From: Streptomyces sp. WZ.A104
GTDB lineage: Bacteria > Actinomycetota > Actinomycetes > Streptomycetales > Streptomycetaceae
Direction of reading: 5' to 3'
Assembly: GCF_002382885.1 (NCBI RefSeq)
Contig: NZ_NWVL01000003.1
Span: 62,001-126,000, forward strand
Length of the DNA stretch: 64,000 bases
This document shows, piece after piece, positions 16,228 to 25,206 of this stretch. The notes under the pieces were generated by a model. It made no database searches. It saw only the letters and a program-made list of their open reading frames with translations, and was not told the DNA's origin. The position numbers were made by a program, and so were the translations under genes. The number at the start of each line of letters is the position of its first letter. The first letter of the stretch is position 1.

Positions 16228-17532
16228 TCACCGGGTGGCGGGGACGAGCGCCCGTCGTTCCGCCCGCGCCACCCGGGTCCCGTACAGCGTGATCGAGACG
16301 ACGCCGAGGACGGCGAGCAGGCCCAGCGCCACCGTCGCCGCCCAGCCCCCGGTGTGGAAGGCGATCGCGCCGAGCGTGCCGCCCGCGCTGGAGCCCAGGT
16401 AGTACGCCGACTGGTAGAGCGCCGATGCCTGTGCCCGGCCCGTCGTCGCGGTCCGGCTCACCGAGGACGAGGCGACCGCGTGCCCGGCGAAGAACCCGGC
16501 CGTGATCAGCACCAGGCCCAGCAGTACGGCGGTCAGCCGGTCGGCCAGCGAGAGCAGCAGCCCGGCCGCCGTGGTCGAGACCGCCAGATACAGCGCGCCC
16601 CGGCGGCCGAGGCGGGCCACCAGCCGTCCGGCCGCGGCGGAGGAGACCGTGCCGACCAGGTAGACCAGGAAGATCGAACCGATGACGCCCTGCGGCAGGT
16701 TGAACGGCTCCTCGATCAGCCGGTAGCCGATCACCGTGTAGACCGCGCCGAACACCGTCATGAACAGCGCGCCGATCGCGTACAGCCGGACCAGCAGCGG
16801 GTTGCCCAGGTGGGTCGCGACGGTCTTCGCCAGCGTCTTCGGGTTCAGCGAGCCGGGCCGGAAGTTGCGGGCCCTGGGGATCAGGAAGTGGAAGGCGACG
16901 GCGCACGCCAGCGCGAGCAGCCCGACCGCCGCGAGCGCGGCGCGCCAGCCCCAGGCCTGGGCGACCCAGCCGGTGAGGATGCGGCCGCTCATACCGCCGA
17001 TGCTGTTGCCCGCGACGAACAGCCCGATCGCGGCGATCAGCGCCTTGGGCCGTACCTCCTCCGCGAGATACGCCATCGCGGAGGCCGGAAGCCCGGCGAG
17101 CGCCGCGCCCTGGACGGCCCGTAGGGCGATCAGCCAGCCGACCGAGGGGGCGAACGGCACCAGCAGCCCGACCAGCACCGCGACCGCCAGTGACGCCGTC
17201 ATCATCTGCCGCCGCCCGAACCGCTCCGAGAGCGCGCTCAGCGGCAGCACGCACAGCGCCAGCGCCCCGGTCGCCGCCGAGACCGTCCAGCTCGCCTGCC
17301 CGGCACTCGCGCCGTACGCGGCGGAGATCGCGGGCAGCAGCGCCTGGGTGGAGTAGAGGAGGGCGAAGGCCGCGACACCCGCGGCGAAGAGCGCGAAGCT
17401 CATCCGGCGATATCCGGGGCGGCCGGGCTCCAGGCGCTCGTCGGCGGCGGGAGCGGCAGTGGTGGTGACGGGGGACGACGGGTCGGAGGCACCCACCACG
17501 ACGGTGGATGCCCCGGTATCAGCGGGAGGCAT
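16228..17532 (-). CDS. MFS transporter (YnfM/drug-efflux type)
   Basis: The 434-residue protein has a 40-residue polar N terminus and 12 hydrophobic segments. The loop 2-3 motif is LSERFGRRQMMTASL, and YLAEEVRPKALIAAIGLFVAGNSIGGMSGR is typical of the YnfM-like MFS group, which exports small molecules by proton antiport. It is divergently transcribed from a LysR regulator with only 62 bp between the proposed starts, so the LysR protein probably controls it. The substrate is unknown. Confidence 0.9.
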   Translation of the reverse strand: MPPADTGASTVVVGASDPSSPVTTTAAPAADERLEPGRPGYRRMSFALFAAGVAAFALLYSTQALLPAISAAYGASAGQASWTVSAATGALALCVLPLSALSERFGRRQMMTASLAVAVLVGLLVPFAPSVGWLIALRAVQGAALAGLPASAMAYLAEEVRPKALIAAIGLFVAGNSIGGMSGRILTGWVAQAWGWRAALAAVGLLALACAVAFHFLIPRARNFRPGSLNPKTLAKTVATHLGNPLLVRLYAIGALFMTVFGAVYTVIGYRLIEEPFNLPQGVIGSIFLVYLVGTVSSAAAGRLVARLGRRGALYLAVSTTAAGLLLSLADRLTAVLLGLVLITAGFFAGHAVASSSVSRTATTGRAQASALYQSAYYLGSSAGGTLGAIAFHTGGWAATVALGLLAVLGVVSITLYGTRVARAERRALVPATR

Positions 17533-17551
17533 ACGTCGAAAGTAGACGGAC

Positions 17552-17580
17552 CGGTTTCATGCGTCCAATGCACGAAACCG
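17552..17580. promoter_or_regulatory. Imperfect palindrome between divergent MFS and LysR genes
   Basis: CGGTTTCATGC and GCACGAAACCG form 11-bp arms (10 of 11 complementary) around a 7-nt centre. The site lies in the 62-bp divergent spacer and is the likely binding site of the adjacent LysR-type regulator, controlling both promoters. Confidence 0.65.
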
Positions 17581-17594
17581 TCATAATCAATCCC

Positions 17595-18548
17595 ATGGCG
17601 CATGAACGCAGCTCAGGACCTCGGCTGTCACCAAGTAGTTACGAAGAAGACATCCGGGCCGTCCTCGCCCCCCGCCTCGCGTACTTCGAGGCGGTCGCCC
17701 GCCACGAGCACGTCACCCGCGCCGCGCACGAGCTCGGCGTCCCGCAGTCCACGCTCTCGCGGGCCATGGTCCGGCTCGAAGCGGACCTGGGCGTCGCCCT
17801 GTTCGCCCGCAAGGGCCGTACCGTCTCGCTCACTCCGGCGGGCCGCACCTTCCTCGGCTCGGCGGAACGGGCCCTGGCCGAGGTGGAGAAGGCCGCCGAC
17901 TCGGTCCGCGCGGACGCCGACCCGACGGCGGGCCGGGTCTCCTTCGGCTTCCTGCACACCATGGGCTCCGAGACCGTGCCCGCCCTGATCCGCGCCTTCC
18001 GGGTCGACCACCCGAGGGTCCGCTTCCAGCTCGTGCAGAACTACGGCGAGGCGATGATCGAACGGCTGCGCGCGGGCGGTCTCGACCTCTGCCTCACCTC
18101 GCCCGTGCCCGACGCCCCCGACCTGGTCACCCGCCGCCTCGACGAACAGCGGCTGCGCCTGGTGGTCCCGGACGACCACCGCCTCGCCTCGCGCCGCCGC
18201 ATCCGCCTCGCGGAGGCCGCCGACGAGACGTTCGTGACCCTGGAGCCCGGTTACGGGCTGCGTCGCATCACCGACGACCTCTGTGCCCAGGCGGGCTTCA
18301 CCCCGCGGGTCGCCTTCGAGGGCGAGGAGGCGGAGACCCTGCGCGGACTGGTGGCCGCCGGGCTCGGTGTGGCCCTGCTGCCGCCGCCCGCGGTGGCCCG
18401 GCCGGGCGTCGTCGAGCTGACGGTGACGGCCCCGCGCGCGGCCCGCGAGATCGGGGTCGCCTGGCTGGACGGGCACCCCGACACCCCGCCGGTCGCCGCC
18501 TTCAAGCGGTTCCTGCTCTCGCGCCGGGGGAACCTGCTGCCGGACTGA
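17595..18548 (+). CDS. LysR-family transcriptional regulator
   Basis: The 317-residue protein has an N-terminal winged helix-turn-helix (about 20-75, LAYFEAVARHEHVTRAAHELGVPQSTLSRAMVRLEADLG) and a periplasmic-binding-protein-like effector domain with GRVSFGFLHTMGSETVP at its start. The ATG at 17595 leaves an intergenic operator region. An ATG or GTG further upstream would run into the MFS gene and place the palindrome at 17552-17580 inside coding sequence. Regulation of the divergent MFS gene is inferred from position. Confidence 0.9.
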   Translation: MAHERSSGPRLSPSSYEEDIRAVLAPRLAYFEAVARHEHVTRAAHELGVPQSTLSRAMVRLEADLGVALFARKGRTVSLTPAGRTFLGSAERALAEVEKAADSVRADADPTAGRVSFGFLHTMGSETVPALIRAFRVDHPRVRFQLVQNYGEAMIERLRAGGLDLCLTSPVPDAPDLVTRRLDEQRLRLVVPDDHRLASRRRIRLAEAADETFVTLEPGYGLRRITDDLCAQAGFTPRVAFEGEEAETLRGLVAAGLGVALLPPPAVARPGVVELTVTAPRAAREIGVAWLDGHPDTPPVAAFKRFLLSRRGNLLPD

Positions 18549-18710
18549 GGGGGAGACCCGGGCGCGGTTCGCCTCTCTATCCGAAAGGGAAGGAATGTTC
18601 CGTCAGCTCATACTTCATCCACCGCCCCGCACGCCCGGCAGGTCCTGCGGGCCACCGTGGTCGGAGAGGTGCCCTGCAGCGTCGTGGGGTACGACTGCCC
18701 GGCACCCGCC

Positions 18711-19472
18711 TCAGTGCCGCAGTGACCGCCCGAACCCCGCCGCCAGCGGCATCCGCAGCCCCAGCGGCGGCGGTGCGGCCAGTGCGTCCTGGACCGGGCG
18801 GGCGTAGGACCGGGCGAACAGCGAGCCGCGCACGAAGTCGGCGGCCAGCGCCACCACTTCGGACCGGTGCTGGCGCAGTGCGTGCCCGTCGGAGTGGACC
18901 TCGAAGCGGCAGGTGTCCCGGTTGGACTTCTTCGCCCGCTCGGCCAGCCGGTACGACAACTCCGGGTCGGTGCGCTCGTCGTTGGTGCCGTGCACGATCA
19001 ACACCCTCCGCCCCGTCAGCTGTTTCACCGGCTCCGGGGCGGCCGCGGAGTGCTCCGGCAGCCACGGGGCCATCGCCAGGACGGAGTTGACCGCCCCGTG
19101 CCCGGCGGCCCGCAGCGCGGCCCGGCCGCCCATCCCGTGCCCGACCAGGCACACCGGTACGTCCCCGTAGCGCCGCTGGACCTCGTCGGCGGCCCACACG
19201 GCGTCCCGGACCGGGTGCTCGTCGTCCGCGTTCCAGCCCCGGCAGCGGTAGCGCAGAACGTGTACCGCGAGCCCGTCACCCTCCCCGGCCCGGGCCAGGG
19301 CGCGGGCGAACGGCAGTTGTGTCGCGTACGACAGGGTGGAGGGGCGGCGCCGTGAGTCGGCCTCCCCGTCCGGGAGCAGCAGAACCACGCCGCTGACCTC
19401 GTACGGTGCTCCGGTCGTCTGTATGGCCCGCCCCAGCCTGGGGGGTGTCAGGGGGAGTGCGCGCTGTCCCAT
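18711..19472 (-). CDS. Alpha/beta-hydrolase-fold protein with altered nucleophile elbow
   Basis: The 253-residue protein has the core of a dienelactone-hydrolase or lysophospholipase-like alpha/beta hydrolase: VVLLLPDGEAD near the N terminus, VHVLRYRCRGWN, the elbow VCLVGHGMGGRAALRAA, then VLIVHGTNDERTDP (acid region) and VHSDGHAL (His). The usual G-x-S-x-G elbow is replaced by G-H-G-M-G, so the nucleophilic Ser is missing. It may not be a classical esterase, or another residue may act. The start at 19472 is ATG. It has no signal peptide and no obvious operon partner; adenosine deaminase lies divergently 114 bp away. Confidence 0.75.
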   Translation of the reverse strand: MGQRALPLTPPRLGRAIQTTGAPYEVSGVVLLLPDGEADSRRRPSTLSYATQLPFARALARAGEGDGLAVHVLRYRCRGWNADDEHPVRDAVWAADEVQRRYGDVPVCLVGHGMGGRAALRAAGHGAVNSVLAMAPWLPEHSAAAPEPVKQLTGRRVLIVHGTNDERTDPELSYRLAERAKKSNRDTCRFEVHSDGHALRQHRSEVVALAADFVRGSLFARSYARPVQDALAAPPPLGLRMPLAAGFGRSLRH

Positions 19473-19557
19473 GACAGAACAGTCTCAGAAGAGCGGGTGT
19501 ACTCCACCCGACTTCCCGGTCACTGTTACGCATCGACAGAAGGCGTCGGCGGGTGCT

Positions 19558-19569
19558 CTACGCGCGTAG
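19558..19569. promoter_or_regulatory. Putative nucleoside-regulon operator upstream of add
   Basis: CTACGCGCGTAG is a perfect 12-bp palindrome, identical to the sites before deoC and deoD. It ends 16 bp before the add start codon, so a bound protein would block transcription start or ribosome loading. The flanks extend it slightly (CT before, GG after). Confidence 0.75.
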
Positions 19570-19585
19570 GCGCTAGAGTGCCCAG

Positions 19586-20740
19586 ATGACGAGCCAGACC
19601 CCGAATGTCCCTGATTCCGACCAGATCCGGCGCGCCCCCAAGGTGCTGCTCCACGACCATCTCGACGGCGGCCTTCGGCCGGGCACGATCATCGAGCTGG
19701 CCCGCGCGCAGGGTTACGACTCCCTCCCCGAGACCGAGACCGACAAGCTCGGCATCTGGTTCCGCGAGGCCGCCGACTCCGGTTCGCTGCCGCGGTATCT
19801 GGAGACCTTCGCCCACACCTGTGCCGTCATGCAGACCCGTGACGCGCTGTTCCGGGTGGCTGCCGAGTGCGCCGAGGACCTCGCCGAGGACGGTGTCGTC
19901 TACGCCGAGATCCGCTACGCCCCCGAGCAGCACCTGGAGGGCGGCCTGACCCTCGAACAGGTCGTCGAGGCGGTCAACGCGGGCTTCCGCGAGGGCGAGC
20001 GCATCGCCCGTGCCAACGGCCACCGCATCCGCGTCGGCGCCCTGCTCACCGCGATGCGGCACGCGGCCCGCGCGCTGGAGATCGCCGAGCTGGCCAACAG
20101 CTACCGCGACCAGGGCGTCGTCGGCTTCGACATCGCGGGCGCCGAGGCCGGCTTCCCGCCCACCCGCCACCTCGACGCGTTCGAGTACCTCAAGCGGGAG
20201 AACAACCACTTCACCATCCACGCGGGCGAGGCCTTCGGGCTGCCGTCGATCTGGCAGGCCCTCCAGTGGTGCGGCGCCGACCGGCTCGGTCACGGGGTCC
20301 GGATCATCGACGACATCGAGGTCGCCGAGGACGGCTCGGTCACCCTCGGCCGCCTCGCCTCCTATGTGCGGGACAAGCGCATCCCGCTGGAGATGTGCCC
20401 GACCTCCAACCTCCAGACCGGGGCCGCCACCTCCTACGCCGAGCACCCGATCGGGCTGCTGCGCAAGCTGCACTTCCGCATCACGGTGAACACGGACAAC
20501 CGGCTGATGAGCGGCACGACCATGAGCCAGGAATTCGAGCGGCTGACCGAGGCATTCGGATACACGCTCGACGACATGCAGTGGTTCACAGTCAATGCGA
20601 TGAAATCAGCTTTCATTCCTTTCGACGAACGTCTCGCGATGATCAATGACGTCGTCAAGCCCGGTTACGCGGAGCTGAAGTCCGAGTGGCTTTTCCGCCA
20701 GACCGCTGTGACCAGCGGATCTTCGGTGTCCGCCGGTTGA
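19586..20740 (+). CDS. add: Adenosine deaminase
   Basis: The 384-residue enzyme deaminates adenosine and deoxyadenosine to inosine and deoxyinosine, with a catalytic zinc. Signatures are HDHLDGGL (zinc ligands His23 and His25), [10 protein letters not shown] (general acid Glu and zinc His), [20 protein letters not shown] and [15 protein letters not shown]. All key residues are present. The inosine formed is the substrate of the purine nucleoside phosphorylase at 37100-37924, and both genes carry the same upstream palindrome. Confidence 0.95.
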   Translation: MTSQTPNVPDSDQIRRAPKVLLHDHLDGGLRPGTIIELARAQGYDSLPETETDKLGIWFREAADSGSLPRYLETFAHTCAVMQTRDALFRVAAECAEDLAEDGVVYAEIRYAPEQHLEGGLTLEQVVEAVNAGFREGERIARANGHRIRVGALLTAMRHAARALEIAELANSYRDQGVVGFDIAGAEAGFPPTRHLDAFEYLKRENNHFTIHAGEAFGLPSIWQALQWCGADRLGHGVRIIDDIEVAEDGSVTLGRLASYVRDKRIPLEMCPTSNLQTGAATSYAEHPIGLLRKLHFRITVNTDNRLMSGTTMSQEFERLTEAFGYTLDDMQWFTVNAMKSAFIPFDERLAMINDVVKPGYAELKSEWLFRQTAVTSGSSVSAG

Positions 20741-20751
20741 TCCTCCCCATA

Positions 20752-20790
20752 CGGGAAGCGGTCGGGAGGCATATTCCCGGCCGCTTTCCG
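20752..20790 (+). terminator. Hairpin after add
   Basis: The arms 20752-20768 and 20774-20790 form a 17-bp stem with several G-U pairs and a 5-nt loop, 11 bp after the add stop codon. Confidence 0.65.
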
Positions 20791-20874
20791 CGTGTCGGGA
20801 TGTTTGCGGAGCGGGCGGCGGGATGGCTAGCTTGCAGAGCCGCTCACATCCCCTTCCCCAAGGATGAATTCTCC

Positions 20875-21177
20875 ATGAAGAAGTCTGCTGCCAAGACTCT
20901 CGGTGTCGCCGCTCTCGGTGCCGCTTTCGCCGCTGCCGCCGCCGGCAGCGCCTCCGCGGCTCCCTCCCTGCCGCTCGACACCGCGGCCGGCGCCCTCCCC
21001 GTCTCGACGATGGCGCTGGACACCGTCGCGCAGTCCGTCCAGCACGCCCCGGTCCAGGACACCGTCGACAAGGTCCTCGGCGGCGACGCCACCGACGCGG
21101 CCGCCCCGGTCACCGGTCTCCTCGGCGGACTGCCCACCCAGGGCCTCTCCGCCAACGGAATCCCGCTCGGCGGCTGA
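20875..21177 (+). CDS. Small secreted Ala-rich protein
   Basis: The 100-residue product starts MKKSAAKTLG and has a clear Sec signal peptide ending in SASA-AP near residue 29. The mature part of about 70 residues is Ala/Pro/Thr/Val-rich with no Cys. It resembles small exported Streptomyces proteins of unknown role, and shares composition and phrases (APVTGLLG-like, DTV..VLGG) with the small secreted protein at 30493-30912. ATG at 20875 was chosen because it gives the signal peptide; the upstream frame lacks coding character. A perfect hairpin follows. Confidence 0.8.
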   Translation: MKKSAAKTLGVAALGAAFAAAAAGSASAAPSLPLDTAAGALPVSTMALDTVAQSVQHAPVQDTVDKVLGGDATDAAAPVTGLLGGLPTQGLSANGIPLGG

Positions 21178-21194
21178 TCCGCACCCGCGCATGC

Positions 21195-21235
21195 CGGTGG
21201 GGCGCACACCCTGACCCAGGGTGTGCGCCCCACCG
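21195..21235. terminator. Strong hairpin between convergent genes
   Basis: A perfect 19-bp stem (21195-21213 with 21217-21235) with the loop ACC lies between the small secreted protein gene and the convergent PspC gene and probably terminates both. Confidence 0.8.
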
Positions 21236-21264
21236 CGCGTTTCCGCTCCCCGTCGCGCGGCGCG

Positions 21265-21471
21265 TCACCAGGCCGAAGCGGACGAGGCGGACTTCTCCGA
21301 GGGCAGCAGCGCCCAGAGCGCCAGGTAGATGAGGAACTGAGGGCCGGGCAGCAGGCAGGAGACGACGAAGATGACGCGCATCGTGCCGGCCGACGTGCCG
21401 AAGCGCCGGGCGAGTCCCGCGCACACGCCGCCGATCATGCGGCCTTCAGTGGGGCGGACCAGTGCGGCCAT
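21265..21471 (-). CDS. PspC-domain small membrane protein
   Basis: The 68-residue product is almost entirely a PspC domain: RPTEGRMIGGVCAGLARRFG (cytoplasmic amphipathic part), TMRVIFVVSCLLPGPQFLIYLALWALLP (hydrophobic part) and a short Ser-rich tail. PspC proteins take part in membrane-stress responses, but in Streptomyces single-domain copies are common and unassigned. The start is ATG at 21471, which removes an unconvincing 28-residue extension. Confidence 0.85.
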   Translation of the reverse strand: MAALVRPTEGRMIGGVCAGLARRFGTSAGTMRVIFVVSCLLPGPQFLIYLALWALLPSEKSASSASAW

Positions 21472-21564
21472 GGTGGGCTCCTTCGCGAAGCGTTGCCGAG
21501 GGAGCAGCCTGTTGTGCTCCCGATGTATCCATGGTGCCGCTGCGAAGGGGGACAAAGCATCGCT

Positions 21565-22233
21565 CTACGGGGCGATACCGACCCCGGTAATCGTCGGGGT
21601 CGACCCCTGAGGGGCCTCGTCCCTGAGGCGGGTCTCCTGGTGGTACCGGGGGAGGTCCCGTACCCCCGGCAGCCCCCGGCGGCGCAGCCGCGCCCGGCAG
21701 ACCGGTACGACCAGGAGATGCGCCAGCGCGATCCCGGTGGTGTTCAGCAGCACCGAGTCGACGTCGACGATCTGACCGGGCACCCCGGTCTGGCCCAGCT
21801 CGATCGCCAGCGAGATCAGGGCCCCCGCGGTGACCGTGCGCAGCAGCGAGACCCAGGGGGAGACGAAGATCCGCCCGCCGGCCATCGGCAGCAGCACACC
21901 GAGCGGGGCCAGCAGGAGCAGCGCACCGCCGATCCGGCGGGCGGCCTCGGTCCGGCCGAGCGCGAGGTCCGCTCTGATCCCGGCGAACGGCTCGAAATTC
22001 GCGGCCGCGATCCAGGGCACGTCCAGCGGGCGCATCGTCAGCCACCCGACGAGCAGCAGATGCGCGAGGAGGAGCGTGACCCCCGCCGCGCGGAAGTGGA
22101 TGACGGTCTGACCGTCCGAACCTTGACGCACGCCCACCAAGACGTTCCGACCGGCAGGATCGGTTCCGTGACTTTCCCGGCCGCCCGGTGCGGCTGCGTG
22201 GTGCGGCGGCCCGGACGGACCCGGACCGGACAT
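21565..22233 (-). CDS. VanZ-like membrane protein
   Basis: The protein of up to 222 residues has four to five hydrophobic segments and the VanZ pattern: LLLAHLLLVGWLTMRPLD at the first helix, NFEPFAGI, a LAPLGVLLPM helix, and SLAIELGQTGVPGQIVDVDSVLLNTTGIALAHLL near the end. VanZ of enterococci gives low-level teicoplanin resistance, but most homologues are uncharacterised. The start is uncertain: ATG at 22233 adds about 35 Pro/Gly-rich residues, whereas GTG at 22137 or 22131 would begin just before the first membrane helix. It follows the lipoprotein gene closely. Confidence 0.75.
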   Translation of the reverse strand: MSGPGPSGPPHHAAAPGGRESHGTDPAGRNVLVGVRQGSDGQTVIHFRAAGVTLLLAHLLLVGWLTMRPLDVPWIAAANFEPFAGIRADLALGRTEAARRIGGALLLLAPLGVLLPMAGGRIFVSPWVSLLRTVTAGALISLAIELGQTGVPGQIVDVDSVLLNTTGIALAHLLVVPVCRARLRRRGLPGVRDLPRYHQETRLRDEAPQGSTPTITGVGIAP

Positions 22234-22258
22234 CCGCCCGTCAGCCCGGGGTGCCGGT

Positions 22259-22912
22259 TCAGTCCAGTCGGAGCGCGTCCGGAGTGGTCGGGTCCTGCGG
22301 CCGGGCCTTCGTCTGCGAGGTGCAGAGGTAGGCGCGCGGCGGGTAGGCCCCGGGGCCGCCCAGGACCACCGAGCCATCCGTCTGAAGCGTCTCGCTCTCC
22401 GCGTACGTGCACACCAGCTGGGCCAGCGCCTCCGCCGACAGATCCTCCGGCTGACTGCTCAGCCGCAGGGTGCCCGCCGGGTCGTCCGCCCGCGCCGGAT
22501 CGACCCGCAGGCCCGCCGGGACCGCCGTGGAGAACCCGGCCCGCCGCTCGCTCTCGGGCGGCGCCTGCTGGACCTCCTTCAGCAGCGCCCGGGCGGCCTT
22601 GAGGCGGTCGGAGCCGACCGTGCCCTGTGCCACCTCACGGTCCACGGTCACCAGCTGCGAGGCACACACCAGATACACCTCGGCCGTCACACTGTCCGGA
22701 GACCGGGCCGTGACGTCCGACGCGGTCAGCCGGCACGGCACCCGCGAGGGCGCGGCCCCCGCGTCCACCGGCACCGTCGTCGTACGGATTCCGCAGCCGG
22801 AGACCAGCGCCGCGGCGGCCAGCAGAGCGGCCAGCGCGGCCGCCGTACGCCGCGGACCACGCGGGCCGCACCGAAGCGGACCGTGCGGGCAGGTGCCATC
22901 GCCGAGCTTCAC
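22259..22912 (-). CDS. Lipoprotein encoded next to afsQ2
   Basis: The 217-residue product has an arginine-rich N terminus, a hydrophobic stretch AAALAALLAAAALVSGC with the lipobox LVSGC, and a mature domain with several Cys residues and no recognised family. It ends just before the VanZ gene and overlaps the last codons of afsQ2 by 4 nt, so it is co-transcribed with afsQ1-afsQ2. In S. coelicolor a lipoprotein gene also lies at this place beside afsQ1-afsQ2-sigQ (recalled). A sensor accessory or envelope role is possible but not shown. Confidence 0.75.
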   Translation of the reverse strand: MKLGDGTCPHGPLRCGPRGPRRTAAALAALLAAAALVSGCGIRTTTVPVDAGAAPSRVPCRLTASDVTARSPDSVTAEVYLVCASQLVTVDREVAQGTVGSDRLKAARALLKEVQQAPPESERRAGFSTAVPAGLRVDPARADDPAGTLRLSSQPEDLSAEALAQLVCTYAESETLQTDGSVVLGGPGAYPPRAYLCTSQTKARPQDPTTPDALRLD

Positions 22913-24450
22913 GTCGCCCCGCCCCCGTCCACGTCATCGTCCCGGCCCTCCGCGTCGCCGCCGTCCGGCCGCGTCAGCTTCCCCGCGTCGCGCGGCAGCC
23001 GCAGCTCGAAGACGGCCCCGCCGTCCGGGGAGTTCGCCGCCGTGATGTCACCGCCGTGGATGTGCGCGTTCTCCATGGCGATGGAGAGCCCGAGACCGCT
23101 GCCCTCCGACCGCGGCCGGGAGGCACTGGCCTTGTAGAACCGGTCGAACACGTGCGGCAGGACCTCCTCCGGGATGCCCGGACCGTGATCCCGTACCTCG
23201 ATGACCAGCTCATCGCCGGCGGTGCGCACCCGGACCCCCACCGGCGAACCCCCGTGCTTGAGGGCGTTGCCGATCAGATTGGCCAGGATCACATCGAGCC
23301 GGCGCGGGTCGAGCCTGGCCATCGTGCCCCGCTCCGCGTCCAGGTCCACCGCGTCCAGCCAGGCCCGGGCGTCGATGCACGCCGTGACCTGGTCGGCGAC
23401 GTCGACGTCGTCCAGCACCAGATGGGCCGTGCCCGCGTCGAAGCGGGTCACCTCCATCAGGTTCTCCACCAGGTCGTTCAGCCGCCGGGTCTCGCTGACC
23501 ACCAGATGCACGGCGGGCGCGATCATCGGGTCGAGGCTGTCCGCCTCGTCCTCCAGCACCTCGGCCACCGCGGTGATCGCGGTCAGCGGGGTGCGCAGCT
23601 CGTGCGACATGTCGGCGACGAACCGGCGGCTCGACTCCTCCCGGGCGCTCATGTCCGCGACCTTCTTCTCCAGCGAGCTCGCGGTCTTGTTGAACGTACG
23701 GGAGAGATCTGCCAGTTCGTCCGTGCCGGAGACCACGAGCCGGGTGTCGAGCTTGCCCTCACCGAGCTTGCGGGCCGCGTCGCCCAGCCGCTGCACGGGC
23801 CGCAGCACCGTCGTCGCGGCGGCCTGCGCCAGCAGCGCGGAGCCGACCAGCGCGAGGGCCGTCGCGATCCCCAGCGACCAGGCCAGCGAGTTGAGGTCCT
23901 GCCGCTCCTGGTCGAGGGACTTGAGCATGTACCCGGTCGGGCCGCCGCCGATGATCCGCGTACCCGCGACCAGATACGGCGTGCCGGCGATGCTCGTACG
24001 CTGCCAGAACAGGTGGTACTCGTGCTCGTTGCTCGCCGTCAGCGGCTGCTTGCGGGCCACCTGCCCGCGCAGTGAGTCCGGCACGTCGGCCAGGGTGAAC
24101 GTGTCGAGGTCGGAGTAGCCGACGATCGGCTTGCCGCGCTCGCGCTCGTCCTCCAGCAGCACGCTGTAGCCGGGACTGTCGCTGGCCATCTGCGCCGCCG
24201 CCCGCTGGAGGTCGTCCTTGGTGGGCCGCTCCGGCAGCGACGCCGCGGTGTCCTGCATCTGCCGCCGGAAGTCGTCGAGTGCGGCGCCCTGCGTACGGGT
24301 CAGCACGGCCTCACGGTTGAGCCAGTACGCGATGCCCGACGCGGAGACCGCGGCGGTCAGCGCCACCAGCGCGAACACCACGACCAGACGCAGCCGCAGA
24401 CTGGTCCAGCGCAGCCCCGCACGCAGGGACCGCTTGGCGGTTTCGGTCAC
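22909..24450 (-). CDS. afsQ2: AfsQ2 sensor histidine kinase
   Basis: The 513-residue kinase has an N-terminal membrane segment (about 22-42), an extracytoplasmic sensor domain (about 45-185), a second membrane segment (about 190-212), a HAMP domain, a HisKA domain with the phospho-acceptor His283 in ADMSHELRTPLTA, and a HATPase domain with NLIGNALKHG, DHGPGIP and GSGLGLSIAM. It phosphorylates AfsQ1. In S. coelicolor the pair responds to nitrogen-related conditions (glutamate) and controls antibiotic genes and sigQ. The start is GTG at 24450, overlapping the afsQ1 stop. The name rests on the full conserved neighbourhood with sigQ. Confidence 0.9.
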   Translation of the reverse strand: MTETAKRSLRAGLRWTSLRLRLVVVFALVALTAAVSASGIAYWLNREAVLTRTQGAALDDFRRQMQDTAASLPERPTKDDLQRAAAQMASDSPGYSVLLEDERERGKPIVGYSDLDTFTLADVPDSLRGQVARKQPLTASNEHEYHLFWQRTSIAGTPYLVAGTRIIGGGPTGYMLKSLDQERQDLNSLAWSLGIATALALVGSALLAQAAATTVLRPVQRLGDAARKLGEGKLDTRLVVSGTDELADLSRTFNKTASSLEKKVADMSAREESSRRFVADMSHELRTPLTAITAVAEVLEDEADSLDPMIAPAVHLVVSETRRLNDLVENLMEVTRFDAGTAHLVLDDVDVADQVTACIDARAWLDAVDLDAERGTMARLDPRRLDVILANLIGNALKHGGSPVGVRVRTAGDELVIEVRDHGPGIPEEVLPHVFDRFYKASASRPRSEGSGLGLSIAMENAHIHGGDITAANSPDGGAVFELRLPRDAGKLTRPDGGDAEGRDDDVDGGGAT

Positions 24451-25124
24451 TGAGGCGAGTCCAGCCGATAGCCCACGCCCCGCACCGTACGGATCAGGGT
24501 CGGCGAGGACGGCACGTCCTCCACCTTCGCGCGCAGCCGCTGCACACAGGCGTCCACCAGCCGGGAGTCGCCCAGGTAGTCGTGCTCCCAGACCAGGCGC
24601 AGCAGCTGCTGCCGGGACAGGGCCTGGCCCGGCCGGCGGCTCAGCTCAAGCAGGAGCCGCAGCTCGGTCGGCGTGAGCTGGAGGTCCTCCCCGTCCTTGG
24701 TCACGGTCATGGCGGAGCGGTCGATGACCACGTTCCCGAAGGTCGCGGAGTCGGTCGACTCGCGCTCCCCGCGGCGCAGCACGGCCCGGATCCGGGCGTC
24801 CAGCACCCGGCCCTGGACGGGTTTGACCACATAGTCGTCCGCGCCGGACTCCAGTCCCACGACGACGTCGATGTCGTCGCTGCGCGCGGTCAGCAGAATG
24901 ATCGGCAGCTGGTCGGTGCGCCGGATACGCCGGCACACCTCGAAACCGTCGATCCCGGGCAGCATGACATCCAGCACGACCAGGTCGGGCCGCTGCTCAC
25001 GCAGCAGCTCAAGGCCGTCCTCTCCCGTCGCCGCGGTGGCCACACGGTGGCCCTGGCGTGACAGTGAGAGTTCGAGGGCCGTGCGGATGGCGTCGTCGTC
25101 CTCGATCAGCAACAGGAAAGGCAC
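24447..25124 (-). CDS. afsQ1: AfsQ1 response regulator (OmpR family)
   Basis: The 225-residue protein has a receiver domain starting PFLLLIEDDDAIRTALE, with the phospho-acceptor Asp52 in LVVLDVMLPG and the conserved Lys in VVKPVQ, and an OmpR-type winged-helix DNA-binding domain (about 130-222, LQLTPTELRLLLELSRRPGQ). GTG at 25124 was preferred over ATG at 25133 because it gives 225 residues and Asp52, the published numbering of AfsQ1. Nearby, divergent to sigQ, are two GTGAC half-sites that match its known binding consensus. Confidence 0.92.
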   Translation of the reverse strand: MPFLLLIEDDDAIRTALELSLSRQGHRVATAATGEDGLELLREQRPDLVVLDVMLPGIDGFEVCRRIRRTDQLPIILLTARSDDIDVVVGLESGADDYVVKPVQGRVLDARIRAVLRRGERESTDSATFGNVVIDRSAMTVTKDGEDLQLTPTELRLLLELSRRPGQALSRQQLLRLVWEHDYLGDSRLVDACVQRLRAKVEDVPSSPTLIRTVRGVGYRLDSPQ

Positions 25125-25206
25125 GGACGTCATTCTGGCCCATGGTGGCGCTTCAGTTCGACCTGTGGCCCGGTCCCCTTCCTGGGGCACGGTCACAACT
25201 GCCCCT

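Noticed and set aside
14107..17124. About 1000-codon plus-strand open frame across three minus-strand genes
   Set aside because: It is antisense to the sigma factor, L,D-transpeptidase and MFS genes and starts in the tandem repeat. It is a product of GC bias.
18608..18730. Minus-strand frame ending in VARRTCRACGAVDEV, with a CxxC pair, overlapping the end of the hydrolase gene
   Set aside because: The composition looks coding, but no ATG, GTG or TTG precedes it within a reasonable distance in that frame. It could be a remnant, but it is not supported as a gene.
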